Source: Chloroflexota bacterium
Lineage (GTDB): Bacteria; Chloroflexota; Limnocylindria; Limnocylindrales; CSP1-4
Length of the DNA stretch: 9,810 bases
Direction: 5' to 3'
NCBI GenBank assembly: GCA_005881055.1
Contig: VBHW01000077.1
Location: 1-9,810, forward strand
Positions 1 to 6,616 of this stretch are shown piece after piece; positions within the stretch are counted from its first letter, which is position 1; each line of letters starts with the position of its first letter. The notes under the pieces were generated by a model that was given only the letters and a program-made list of their open reading frames with translations, was not told where the DNA came from and did not search any database. The translations under genes and the position numbers were made by a program.

Positions 1-64
1 CCTCGCCGCACGCCAGCCGGATCGACCCGTCCGGCAGTCGCAGGCGGAACAGCCCGAGCGCCAA
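1..64 (-). CDS. Possible FAH-family hydrolase, N-terminal fragment
   Basis: Only about 21 codons are visible; the gene continues past the left edge. Reading from a TTG at 64 gives MALGLFRLRLPDGSIRLACGE. This resembles the first strand pair of fumarylacetoacetate hydrolase (FAH) family proteins, which often begin with a pattern like 'LVRFRxPDGxxRLG'. The frame stays open upstream into the end of the IclR gene, so the start is uncertain; TTG lies only 5 nt after the IclR stop, which implies cotranscription. No clear ribosome binding site was seen. Context supports the guess: FAH-family enzymes act late in non-phosphorylated fucose and rhamnose breakdown, for example on 2,4-diketo-3-deoxy sugar acids, and an L-fuconate dehydratase lies on the other side of the regulator. 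The fragment is too short to be sure, and it could be a different protein or non-coding. Confidence 0.35.
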   Translation of the reverse strand, partial: MALGLFRLRLPDGSIRLACGE

Positions 65-69
65 GGGTC

Positions 70-933
70 TCAGCGAAGGCGCCCGTCGCCGAGCGGGCGC
101 TCGACGATGAGCGGATTCGACAGCTGCCGGGCGAGCCGCTGCAGGTCGGCGACGAGCGCCTCCCGGCGCGCCGGATCGGCGCGGGCCTTGAGGAGCGTCA
201 CGCTCAGCGCGTACAGCCCGTCGCCCGGACGCCGCTGCGGGATCGCCACGCCGAGGCAGATGATGCCCTCCGCGGTCTCCTCGTTGTCGACCGCATAGCC
301 GCGCCGGCGGATCTCGTCCAGGTCGTCGAGGAGGTCCGCGACGCGCCGGTGCGAGTTCGGGGTGAGGACCGGCAGGGTCTCGACCCCGCGCAGCCGCTCG
401 GCGAGATCGGCGGGCTCGAGTGACGCGAGCGCCGCCTTCCCGAGGGCCGTGCAGGAGGCCGGCAGCCGGCGGCCGATCTCCGACGCGAGCCGGATGGGCT
501 GCCGGCCGTCGTGCCGGGCGACGTACGTGACCTCGACGCCGTCGAGCAGCGCCATCTGGGTGGTCTCCTCCGACGCGACCGGCAGCCGGTCGGCGAGGTC
601 GTAGAACTCCTGGACCTGGTCGACGGTCCCGAGGTACGCCCCACCGAGCTCCGCGAGGCGCCTCCCGAGGAGGAAGCCCGCGCCGGCCCGCCGCACAAAG
701 TTCGCCTCGACGAGGGCGGCGCAGATGTTCGCCACCGACGACTTGGGCAGGCCCAGCCGCCGGGCGAGGTCGCTCAGGGGAGTCGGCACGGCCGGGGATT
801 CGGCCAGCGCGTCGAGGATCGCTGCGGCCCGCGTGACGGCGGGCGCAAGCGACGAGCCCCGGGCCTCGAGGTCCAGGTCGGCGGATGACACCGGTGGCGG
901 AGGGTCGTTGACGGTCCTTGACATTCTTCGCAT
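70..933 (-). CDS. IclR-family transcriptional regulator
   Basis: A DNA-binding repressor or activator of the IclR family, which usually senses a small carboxylate or sugar acid through its C-terminal domain. The 287 residues show the usual two-part layout. A winged helix-turn-helix spans about residues 34-92, with LSDLARRLGLPKSSVANICA as the helix-turn-helix core. A GAF-like effector domain follows, about 100-275, with PASCTALGKAALA (158-170), GYAVDNEET (212-220) and the family signature EGIICLGVAIP (222-232). The start is either ATG at 933 or ATG at 924; neither has a strong Shine-Dalgarno sequence, and the first 25 residues are low-complexity. It is divergent from the L-fuconate dehydratase operon across an 88-bp gap and most likely controls that operon and itself. 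Effector identity is inferred from the neighbours only. Confidence 0.93.
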   Translation of the reverse strand: MRRMSRTVNDPPPPVSSADLDLEARGSSLAPAVTRAAAILDALAESPAVPTPLSDLARRLGLPKSSVANICAALVEANFVRRAGAGFLLGRRLAELGGAYLGTVDQVQEFYDLADRLPVASEETTQMALLDGVEVTYVARHDGRQPIRLASEIGRRLPASCTALGKAALASLEPADLAERLRGVETLPVLTPNSHRRVADLLDDLDEIRRRGYAVDNEETAEGIICLGVAIPQRRPGDGLYALSVTLLKARADPARREALVADLQRLARQLSNPLIVERPLGDGRLR

Positions 934-952
934 ACTTGTTCAGCCTACGGAG

Positions 953-983
953 TATCGTCCAGCATTCTGTACGATCCGTCCAG
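953..983. promoter_or_regulatory. Candidate IclR operator in divergent gap
   Basis: The gap between the IclR start (933) and the dehydratase start (1022) holds two copies of CGTCCAG at 956-962 and 977-983, 21 bp apart, close to two helical turns. Overlapping them, ATCGT (954-958) and ACGAT (971-975) form an inverted repeat with a 12-nt spacer, and ACGG (947-950) can pair with CCGT (976-979). Paired sites in a divergent promoter region suit autoregulation by the adjacent IclR protein. No convincing -10 and -35 pair was found on either strand. The regulatory role is inference. Confidence 0.35.
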
Positions 984-1006
984 TCCCCAAGGACACGACC
1001 ATCTCC

Positions 1007-1011
1007 AGAGG
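1007..1011 (+). promoter_or_regulatory. Ribosome binding site fixing the fucD GTG start
   Basis: AGAGG lies 10 nt before a GTG at 1022. The open frame reaches far upstream, across the regulator gene, but homology to L-fuconate dehydratases begins only at about this GTG. The ribosome site and the homology therefore agree on 1022 as the start. Confidence 0.6.
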
Positions 1012-1021
1012 TCCATCGCCT

Positions 1022-2362
1022 GTGGCCCCACGGATCATCTCAGTCGACGCTGTCGACGTTCGCTTCCCGACGTCGCGCCAGCTCGACGGGTCGGACGCGA
1101 TGAATCGCGACCCGGACTACTCCGCCGCATACGTCGTCTTGCGAACCGACGATCCGCATGGTCCCGAAGGCCACGGCCTGACGTTCACGACCGGCCGCGG
1201 CACCGAGGTCGTCGTGGCAGCCATCGAGGCCCTCAAGCCGATCGTCCTCGGGCGCTCGACCGTCGACCTCTTCGGCGACATCGGCGGGTTCTGGCGCGAC
1301 CTCGTCGGGGACAGCCAGCTGCGCTGGATCGGTCCGGAGAAGGGCGCGGTCCATCTCGCCACGGCGGCGATCGTCAACGCCGCCTGGGACCTGTGGGCGA
1401 AGGTCGAGGGCAAACCGCTCTGGAAGCTTCTCGCCGACCTGCCGTCGGAGGAGATCGTCCGGGCCGTCGACTTCCGCTACATCACTGACGCGCTGACCCC
1501 GGACGACGCGATCGCGCTGCTGCGTGACCTCGAGCCGACCCGGGCGACGCGCGAGGCCGAGCTCGAGCGCGACGGCTATCCGGCCTACACCACCTCGGTC
1601 GGCTGGCTCGGCTACCCGGACGACAAGATTCGCCGGCTGTCGGCCGAAGCGCTGGCGACCGGCTGGACGGCGTTCAAGATGAAGGTGGGACGGGACCTCG
1701 AGGACGACCTCCGCCGGGCCCGCATCGTCCGCGAGGCGATCGGCCCCGAGAGCCTCCTGATGATGGACGCGAACCAGATCTGGGACGTCGCGACCGCGAT
1801 CTCCTGGATGGAGCCGCTCGCGAGCTTCCGGCCGTACTGGATCGAGGAGCCGACGAGCCCCGACGACATCCTCGGTCACGCGGCGATCGCGCGCGCCGTC
1901 CACCCGATCCGCGTCGCGACCGGGGAGCACGTCCACAACCGGGTCATGTTCAAGCAGTTCCTGGCCGCCGGCGCGATGGACGTCTGCCAGGTCGACGCAT
2001 GCCGGCTCGGCGGCGTCAACGAGGCGATCGCCGTCCTGCTCCTGGCAGCCAGGTACGGCGTGCCGGTCTGCCCGCACGCGGGCGGCGTCGGCCTCTGCGA
2101 GCTCGTTCAGCACCTCTCGATCTTCGACTACGTCGCGGTCAGCGGTGGGCTGGACGGGCGGATGATCGAGTACGTCGACCACCTCCATGAGCACTTCGTC
2201 GACCCGGTCGTCATCCGACAGGGTCGCTACGTCGTGCCGAAGCGGCCCGGCTACGGCGCCGAGATGAAGCCGGACAGTCTGGCCGCGCACACGTTCCCGA
2301 GCGGGGCTGCGTGGCGGGGAGGGGCGCTCGCAACCACGGCGGTCAGCGCAGTTGGGGGGTGA
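1022..2362 (+). CDS. fucD: L-fuconate dehydratase, enolase superfamily
   Basis: Cytoplasmic Mg-dependent enzyme converting L-fuconate to 2-keto-3-deoxy-L-fuconate in the non-phosphorylated fucose pathway (EC 4.2.1.68). The 446-residue protein matches my recollection of Xanthomonas campestris FucD and human ENOSF1 along its whole length. Examples are RFPTSRQLDGSDAMN (14-28), SQLRWIGPEKG (98-108), PAYTTSVGWLGYPD (187-200) and CPHAGGVGLCELVQHL (350-365). Expected active-site residues are present: the KxK pair K219/K221 in FKMKVG, metal ligands D249 (MMDAN), E275 (WIEEPTSPDD) and E302 (ATGEH), and the general acid/base H352. These lie one position off those I recall for the Xanthomonas enzyme. 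The N-terminal capping domain spans about 1-150, then the barrel. GTG start with AGAGG 10 nt upstream. First gene of a likely operon with the ABC transporter genes downstream, divergent from IclR. Related acid sugar dehydratases are the alternative, but the fuconate signatures are strong. Confidence 0.93.
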   Translation: MAPRIISVDAVDVRFPTSRQLDGSDAMNRDPDYSAAYVVLRTDDPHGPEGHGLTFTTGRGTEVVVAAIEALKPIVLGRSTVDLFGDIGGFWRDLVGDSQLRWIGPEKGAVHLATAAIVNAAWDLWAKVEGKPLWKLLADLPSEEIVRAVDFRYITDALTPDDAIALLRDLEPTRATREAELERDGYPAYTTSVGWLGYPDDKIRRLSAEALATGWTAFKMKVGRDLEDDLRRARIVREAIGPESLLMMDANQIWDVATAISWMEPLASFRPYWIEEPTSPDDILGHAAIARAVHPIRVATGEHVHNRVMFKQFLAAGAMDVCQVDACRLGGVNEAIAVLLLAARYGVPVCPHAGGVGLCELVQHLSIFDYVAVSGGLDGRMIEYVDHLHEHFVDPVVIRQGRYVVPKRPGYGAEMKPDSLAAHTFPSGAAWRGGALATTAVSAVGG

Positions 2363-2389
2363 GGTCAGTGACTTCGCGGAACGGGCCGG

Positions 2390-2404
2390 GCGGCTCGTAG
2401 CCGC
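2390..2404 (+). other. Small perfect hairpin between fucD and the binding-protein gene
   Basis: GCGGCT, loop CGT, AGCCGC forms a 6-bp GC-rich stem in the 64-nt gap. No T-run follows, so it is not a standard intrinsic terminator. It ends 10 nt before the strong ribosome site of the binding-protein gene. It could stabilise a processed downstream message, as hairpins before binding-protein genes sometimes do, or be chance in GC-rich DNA. Confidence 0.25.
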
Positions 2405-2426
2405 ATCACACAGCGAGGAGGGTCAC

Positions 2427-3986
2427 ATGCGGAACGGTTGGTCCATGCGGGGCGCGGGGCTCGTCGCGAGCCTCTCGCTCATCGTGACGGCGTGTGGGAC
2501 GGCGGCGACACCATCGCCGGCGGCCAGCACCCCGGCCAGCGTGCCTCCCGCGAGCGCAGCCGGATCGCCATCGGCGGCCGCGCAGAACTTCGCGGGGGTC
2601 ACGGTCAACGTCCTGACGTTCACCGGTCCCCAGATCGCGGAGCCGCTGCAGCGCCGCGGGCCGGACTTCGAGAAGCTGACGGGCGCGAAGATCAACGTCG
2701 TCACGGTCCCCTTCAGCGATCTCTACCAGAAGATCCTCACCGACATCTCGACGGGCACGAACAGCTATCAGGCGTTCGTGTTCGACCCGCAGTGGATGGG
2801 CGACTTCGTGGCGCCCGGATACCTGCTCGACGTCTCGGATCGCGTGAAGAGCGACCCGGTCCTCAAGTGGGACGACATCGGCCCGTTCTTCCGCGACTTC
2901 AGCGCGACGTACCAGGGCAAGGTCTACACGATCCCGCTCGACGGCGACTTCCACATGGTCTACTACCGGACCGACATCCTCCAGAAGGATGGTCTCAAGC
3001 CGCCGGCGACCTGGGACGACTACCTCGCGATCGCGAAGGCCGAGCAGGGCAAGGACCTCAACGGCGACGGCCAGCCCGACTACGGCTCGTGCATCTCGAT
3101 GAAGCGCAACGCGCAGGCGTACTGGTTCATCTACTCGATCGGTGGCGCGTTCATCCAGACGCAGGGCACCGGGCAGGGCGCATTCTTCAACACGGACAAC
3201 ATGCAGCCGCTCGTGAACAACGACGCCTTCGCGGCGGCGCTCGACATCTACAAGCAGATGCTCAAGTACGCGCCGCCGAACCAGATCAACCTCGACGTCG
3301 GCGACACGCGTGGCCTGTTCACGTCGGGTCGCTGCGCCCTGTCCCTCGACTGGGGCGACATCGGCCCGCTGGCTGTCGATCCGGCCACCTCGAAGGTCCA
3401 GGACAAGGTCGGGGCGATCATCCTGCCGGGCTCGAAGCAGGTCCTCGACCGCAGCTCCGGCAAGCTCGTCGCGTGCGACGCGACGACGTGCCCCAACGCC
3501 GTGGACGGCATCAACCATGCTCCGTACGCCGCCTATGGCGGCTGGTCCGGGGCGATCAATGCGAAGATCGACCCGAAGATCCAGGATGCCGCGTACGCGT
3601 TCCTCGCCTACATGTCGGCACCCGAGCAGTCGAACACGGATGTGACGATCGGCAAGACCGGCTTCAACCCGTACCGCACCTCGCAGTTCTCGGACACGAG
3701 CCTGTGGGTGAAGTCCGGGATGAGCGAGACGGCCGCGAAGAACTACCTGGGCGCCATCCAGGCGAGTCTCCAGAGCCCGAACATGATCCTCGACATGCGC
3801 ATCCCCAAGACCCAGCAGTACCAGCAGGTCGTGCTCGACCAGGCGGTCGCGCAGTTCCTGGCCGGCGAGATCGATCGCGACGCCGCGATGAAGCAGATCA
3901 CCGACGGCTGGAATGCCATCACCGACCAGGAGGGCAGGGACACGCAGCTGGCCGCCTACAAGGCGAGCCTTGGCGTCCAGCGATAG
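2427..3986 (+). CDS. Sugar ABC transporter substrate-binding lipoprotein
   Basis: Extracytoplasmic family 1 (CUT1-like) solute-binding protein that delivers sugar to the two permeases downstream. The 519 residues start with a lipoprotein signal: basic MRNGWSMR, a hydrophobic stretch 9-20, and lipobox V-T-A-C with the lipidated Cys at 23. A Ser/Pro/Ala tether follows to about residue 52. The mature domain starts near VTVNVLTFTG (58-67) and has the typical binding-protein order, including KVYTIPLDGDFHMVYYRTDI (165-184), PPATWDDYLAIA (192-203) and FTSGRCALSLDWGD (298-311). A calcium-type loop DLNGDGQPD occupies 210-218. Cys 350 and 355 could form a disulfide. ATG at 2427 is preceded by GAGGAGG ending 5 nt upstream, which overrides the open frame before it. 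The ligand is unknown; the dehydratase upstream points to fucose, a fucoside or a sugar acid. Confidence 0.92.
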   Translation: MRNGWSMRGAGLVASLSLIVTACGTAATPSPAASTPASVPPASAAGSPSAAAQNFAGVTVNVLTFTGPQIAEPLQRRGPDFEKLTGAKINVVTVPFSDLYQKILTDISTGTNSYQAFVFDPQWMGDFVAPGYLLDVSDRVKSDPVLKWDDIGPFFRDFSATYQGKVYTIPLDGDFHMVYYRTDILQKDGLKPPATWDDYLAIAKAEQGKDLNGDGQPDYGSCISMKRNAQAYWFIYSIGGAFIQTQGTGQGAFFNTDNMQPLVNNDAFAAALDIYKQMLKYAPPNQINLDVGDTRGLFTSGRCALSLDWGDIGPLAVDPATSKVQDKVGAIILPGSKQVLDRSSGKLVACDATTCPNAVDGINHAPYAAYGGWSGAINAKIDPKIQDAAYAFLAYMSAPEQSNTDVTIGKTGFNPYRTSQFSDTSLWVKSGMSETAAKNYLGAIQASLQSPNMILDMRIPKTQQYQQVVLDQAVAQFLAGEIDRDAAMKQITDGWNAITDQEGRDTQLAAYKASLGVQR

Positions 3987-5160
3987 TCCAGCTCGATTCG
4001 AGTCTCGAGGCCCGACCGTTCCCCAGGCGGGCCTCGAGGCCACCTCGCGATCACTGATCCGCCGGCGCGTCGGCACCTGGACATCCGACCGCGTCGCGCG
4101 GCTGGTCTTCATCTGGCCGGCGATCTCGGTCGTCCTCTTCCTTTCGATCTTCCCGCTCGTCGTCTCGCTGTACCTGTCGCTCTCGCGGCTGCAGCTGACC
4201 TCGAGCGGGATCAAGATCGATTTCCGGGGGCTCGTCAACTACCAGTCACTCCTGACGGGCACGGAGCAATCGCATTTCCTCGGCGTGTTCCGCACGCCGT
4301 CGCCGCTCGGCTGGGCGATCTTCACCGGGGTGGGCCTCCTTGCCGCGTGGGGGCTCGTCAGCTCGGTGCGCGGACGGACCTCCCCTCTCGGACTCGTCCT
4401 CCGGGCGGCCGGGGCCCTCTTCCTCCTCGCCATCACATGGCTCTTCGTCGAATCCGTCTTCGCCCCAGGCGGCCGGCCGGGCGCGCTGTTCGTGACGATC
4501 GTCTACGTGTTCGCCGGCATGGGACTCCAGTACCTGCTGGGCCTCGGGCTCGCGCTGCTCGTCACCCAGCGTCTGGCCGGGCGGCGCCTGTTCCGGATCG
4601 TGTTCCTCCTGCCGATGACGATCACCCCGGTCGGCATCGCATACATGTTCCGGATGCTCACCGACACGGGGAAGGGCCCGTTCGTGCCGGTGTTCGACGC
4701 GCTCGGGCTGCAGGACTTCACGTGGGTCAACGACCCGTGGGGCGCGCGGATCGCGGTGATGATCGGCGACGTCTGGCAGTGGACGCCGTTCATGTTCATC
4801 GTCCTGCTCGCCGCCCTCGAGGCACAGGACCACGAGATCGTCGAGGCGGCCCACGTCGACGGGGCCTCGGGATGGCAGGCGTTCCGCTACATCACGCTCC
4901 CGGCGATCCTGCCCGTGACGACGACGATCCTCCTCATCCGGATGATCGAGGCGTTCAAGATCATCGACCTGCCGAACATCCTCACGAACGGCGGCCCGGG
5001 AACGGCTACCGAATCGCTGACGCTCGAGGCGTTCTTCGACTGGAGGACGCTGAACCTCGGCAGATCGGCGGCGGTCGCGTACCTGCTGCTCATCGTGGTG
5101 ACGATCGCCGCGGTCGCGTACGTCAACCTCGTCCGCCGCCGTGTGACGACGAACGCATGA
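3970..5160 (+). CDS. ABC sugar permease, MalF/UgpA type, with extra helices
   Basis: Inner-membrane subunit of a CUT1-type sugar importer. The binding-protein-dependent signature EAAHVDGASGWQAFRYITLP (292-311) is intact and would contact the ATPase. TTG at 3970 gives 396 residues and a 17-nt overlap with the preceding gene. An ATG at 3913 would give a 75-nt overlap and an Arg/Pro-rich leader, so TTG is preferred, but with a weak ribosome site. Helices appear near 43-72, 112-132, 139-163, 172-198, 207-229, 260-282, 311-327 and 366-386. Typical relatives have about 290-310 residues and six helices; here the pair at 112-163 sits between GLVNYQSLL, normally followed directly by helix 2, and the usual second helix. 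The basic turn VRGRTSPLGLVLR between the extra helices suits a cytoplasmic loop, so overall topology is kept. It should pair with the next gene's product. Confidence 0.9.
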   Translation: MASSDSPARFESRGPTVPQAGLEATSRSLIRRRVGTWTSDRVARLVFIWPAISVVLFLSIFPLVVSLYLSLSRLQLTSSGIKIDFRGLVNYQSLLTGTEQSHFLGVFRTPSPLGWAIFTGVGLLAAWGLVSSVRGRTSPLGLVLRAAGALFLLAITWLFVESVFAPGGRPGALFVTIVYVFAGMGLQYLLGLGLALLVTQRLAGRRLFRIVFLLPMTITPVGIAYMFRMLTDTGKGPFVPVFDALGLQDFTWVNDPWGARIAVMIGDVWQWTPFMFIVLLAALEAQDHEIVEAAHVDGASGWQAFRYITLPAILPVTTTILLIRMIEAFKIIDLPNILTNGGPGTATESLTLEAFFDWRTLNLGRSAAVAYLLLIVVTIAAVAYVNLVRRRVTTNA

Positions 5161-5179
5161 GAGCGTGGCCGGTGGCGCC

Positions 5180-6229
5180 ATGAGCGCCGGATCGATCGCA
5201 CCCCCGCGCCGTCGCGTCGGGCGACGCGGCCCGCTCGAGATGTCCCTCCGGCGGAAGGCCGTGGCGTACGCCCTGCTCATCGGCTGGACGATCGTCGTGC
5301 TGTTCCCGATCTACTGGCTCGCGATCACCTCGCTCAAGCAGCCGATCCAGGTCGACAGCGGGCCGGTGTACGTGCCGTTCCTCGACTTCAAGCCGACGCT
5401 CGACGCCTGGAAGTACATCCTCGTCGACCTCCAGAACGACACGCTCCGCCCGTACGTGAACACCGTCGTCGTGGGCGTCGTCAGCGCGACGGTCGCGCTC
5501 GCGCTCGGATCCACGGCGGCATACGCGCTCGTCCGCTTCGAGTACCGGCCGCGGATCGGCGTCGTCGCCCTGTTCATCGGCTCGCTCGCGCTGGCGCTCG
5601 TCGCGATGGCCCTCGGCGCACCGGCCGAGATCGCGATCGGCGGGTCGCTCGCGGTCTTCGTCATCCTCGTGCAGACGATCGGCCGCCGGTTCCGGCGCGC
5701 GCTCGGGAACAGCGACGTCGCCTTCTGGCTCATCTCCCAGCGGATGCTGCCGCCGGTCGCGGTCGTCATCCCGATCTACGTACTGTTCCAGCGCGTCCAC
5801 CTGCTCGACACGCAGCTCGCGCTCATCGTCACGTACGTCGCGACGAACCTGCCGATCGTCGTGTGGCTCATGCGGGATTACTTCTCGACGATCCCGATCG
5901 AGCTCGAAGAGTCGGCGGCGGTCGACGGCGCGTCGCCGTTCCGCATCTTCCGCTCGATCGTCCTGCCGGTCGCCGTCCCCGGGCTCGTCGCCACGTTCCT
6001 ATTCGTCCTCGTGTTCGCCTGGAACGAGTACCTGCTCGCTCTGTTCCTCTCGAGCGCGAACGCCCAGACGATGCCGCTGACCGTGGCGGCTCAGAACGCG
6101 ACGCGCGGCCCGCAATGGTGGTACATGTCGGTGCTGATCATGATCATGATCGTGCCGGTCATCGCGATGACGATCGTCCTCGAGCGCTACATCTCGCGCG
6201 GCCTGCTCGTGGGGGCGGTGAAGGGCTAA
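5180..6229 (+). CDS. ABC sugar permease, MalG/UgpE type, with extra helices
   Basis: Second inner-membrane subunit of the importer. The EAA-type loop ELEESAAVDGASPFRIFRSI (241-260) and the C-terminal WNEYLLALFLSS region (281-292) are typical of MalG-type proteins. The ATG at 5180 is preceded by GGTGG; an in-frame GTG at 5165 is the alternative start. The gene begins 19 nt after the first permease stop. The 349 residues exceed the usual 270-300. The excess lies between YALVRFEYRPR (115-125) and GNSDVAFWLISQRMLPPVAV (176-195), which in relatives are nearly continuous. It encodes two hydrophobic segments, about 126-146 and 149-166, flanked on both sides by basic residues (RPR and GRRFRRAL), consistent with a membrane hairpin inserted into a cytoplasmic loop. 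Last gene of the operon; no ATP-binding subunit gene follows. Confidence 0.91.
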   Translation: MSAGSIAPPRRRVGRRGPLEMSLRRKAVAYALLIGWTIVVLFPIYWLAITSLKQPIQVDSGPVYVPFLDFKPTLDAWKYILVDLQNDTLRPYVNTVVVGVVSATVALALGSTAAYALVRFEYRPRIGVVALFIGSLALALVAMALGAPAEIAIGGSLAVFVILVQTIGRRFRRALGNSDVAFWLISQRMLPPVAVVIPIYVLFQRVHLLDTQLALIVTYVATNLPIVVWLMRDYFSTIPIELEESAAVDGASPFRIFRSIVLPVAVPGLVATFLFVLVFAWNEYLLALFLSSANAQTMPLTVAAQNATRGPQWWYMSVLIMIMIVPVIAMTIVLERYISRGLLVGAVKG

Positions 6230-6270
6230 CGCCTCGCCCGTGCGGCCTGGCCGTGCCAAGACGGTGCGTG

Positions 6271-6293
6271 GCGGGCGTTAACCACTGGCCCGC
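6271..6293 (+). terminator. GC-rich hairpin after the transporter operon, possible terminator
   Basis: GCGGGC (6271-6276) and GCCCGC (6288-6293) form a perfect 6-bp GC stem around an 11-nt loop, about 40 nt after the last permease stop. There is no T-tract, so it is at best a non-canonical terminator or a message-end stabiliser. Its position in a convergent gap is what one expects for a terminator. Confidence 0.35.
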
Positions 6294-6322
6294 GAGAGGC
6301 CGCGATCGGACCACCTGCCAGC

Positions 6323-6616
6323 TGTCCACGTGCGATGCATCTGGCACCGAACTCGGCCGAATCACTGGACAACGCCCACCACCGACGGATCTGGCACCTG
6401 GCGACGTCCGCGGCAGCGGCCCTGCCATTTGTTCGGCTGGCTGGCGTTGACTTTCCCGCCGTCACCGGTTCCACGCTCACGCCGGCCGCCATGTGCCAAC
6501 CACGGGCGCATATGGCGCCAGAGGCCGATTCCTCGCGTAACGTCAGCCACCGGCGCATCTGGCGCTGGAAAGAGATGGCTTGGTGCTTAGCGTCAGCCAC
6601 CGGCGCATCTGGCACC
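6323..6616. repeat. Degenerate direct-repeat array, about 26-bp units at a 50-bp period
   Basis: This fills most of the convergent gap 6230-6592, where I see no real gene. Units with core GCATCTGGCACC or close variants start at 6323, 6373, 6494, 6541 and 6591; a weaker one fits at 6423. Steps are 50, 50, 71, 47 and 50 nt. The units at 6541 and 6591 are identical over 23 bp (6541-6563 and 6591-6613). Against the 6591 unit I count 21/26 identities for 6373, 20/26 for 6494 and 18/26 for 6323. Four units keep CCA-N10-TGG, extended to GCCA-N10-TGGC in the last two, so each could fold into a short hairpin. GGCCGA(A/T)TC occurs in the intervals after units 6323 and 6494, so the intervals may share ancestry, which favours a decayed 50-bp tandem repeat over CRISPR. 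A possible remnant, CGTCACCGG, lies at 6460-6468. Confidence 0.75.

Noticed and set aside
725..1021. Upstream extension of the dehydratase frame
   Set aside because: It lies antisense to the IclR gene and has no homology; the GTG at 1022 with AGAGG matches the family start.
2406..4238. 610-codon open frame on the minus strand opposite the binding-protein and permease genes
   Set aside because: Product is an Arg/Val/Asp-rich antisense reading typical of GC-rich DNA; the plus strand encodes clear protein families.
6244..6254. CGGCCTGGCCG palindrome after the last permease
   Set aside because: The arms meet around a single base, so it cannot form a loop, and short GC palindromes are expected by chance here.
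6323..6616. CRISPR array
   Set aside because: Units differ at up to 8 of 26 positions, one step is 71 nt, two intervals share GGCCGA(A/T)TC, and there are no cas genes nearby.
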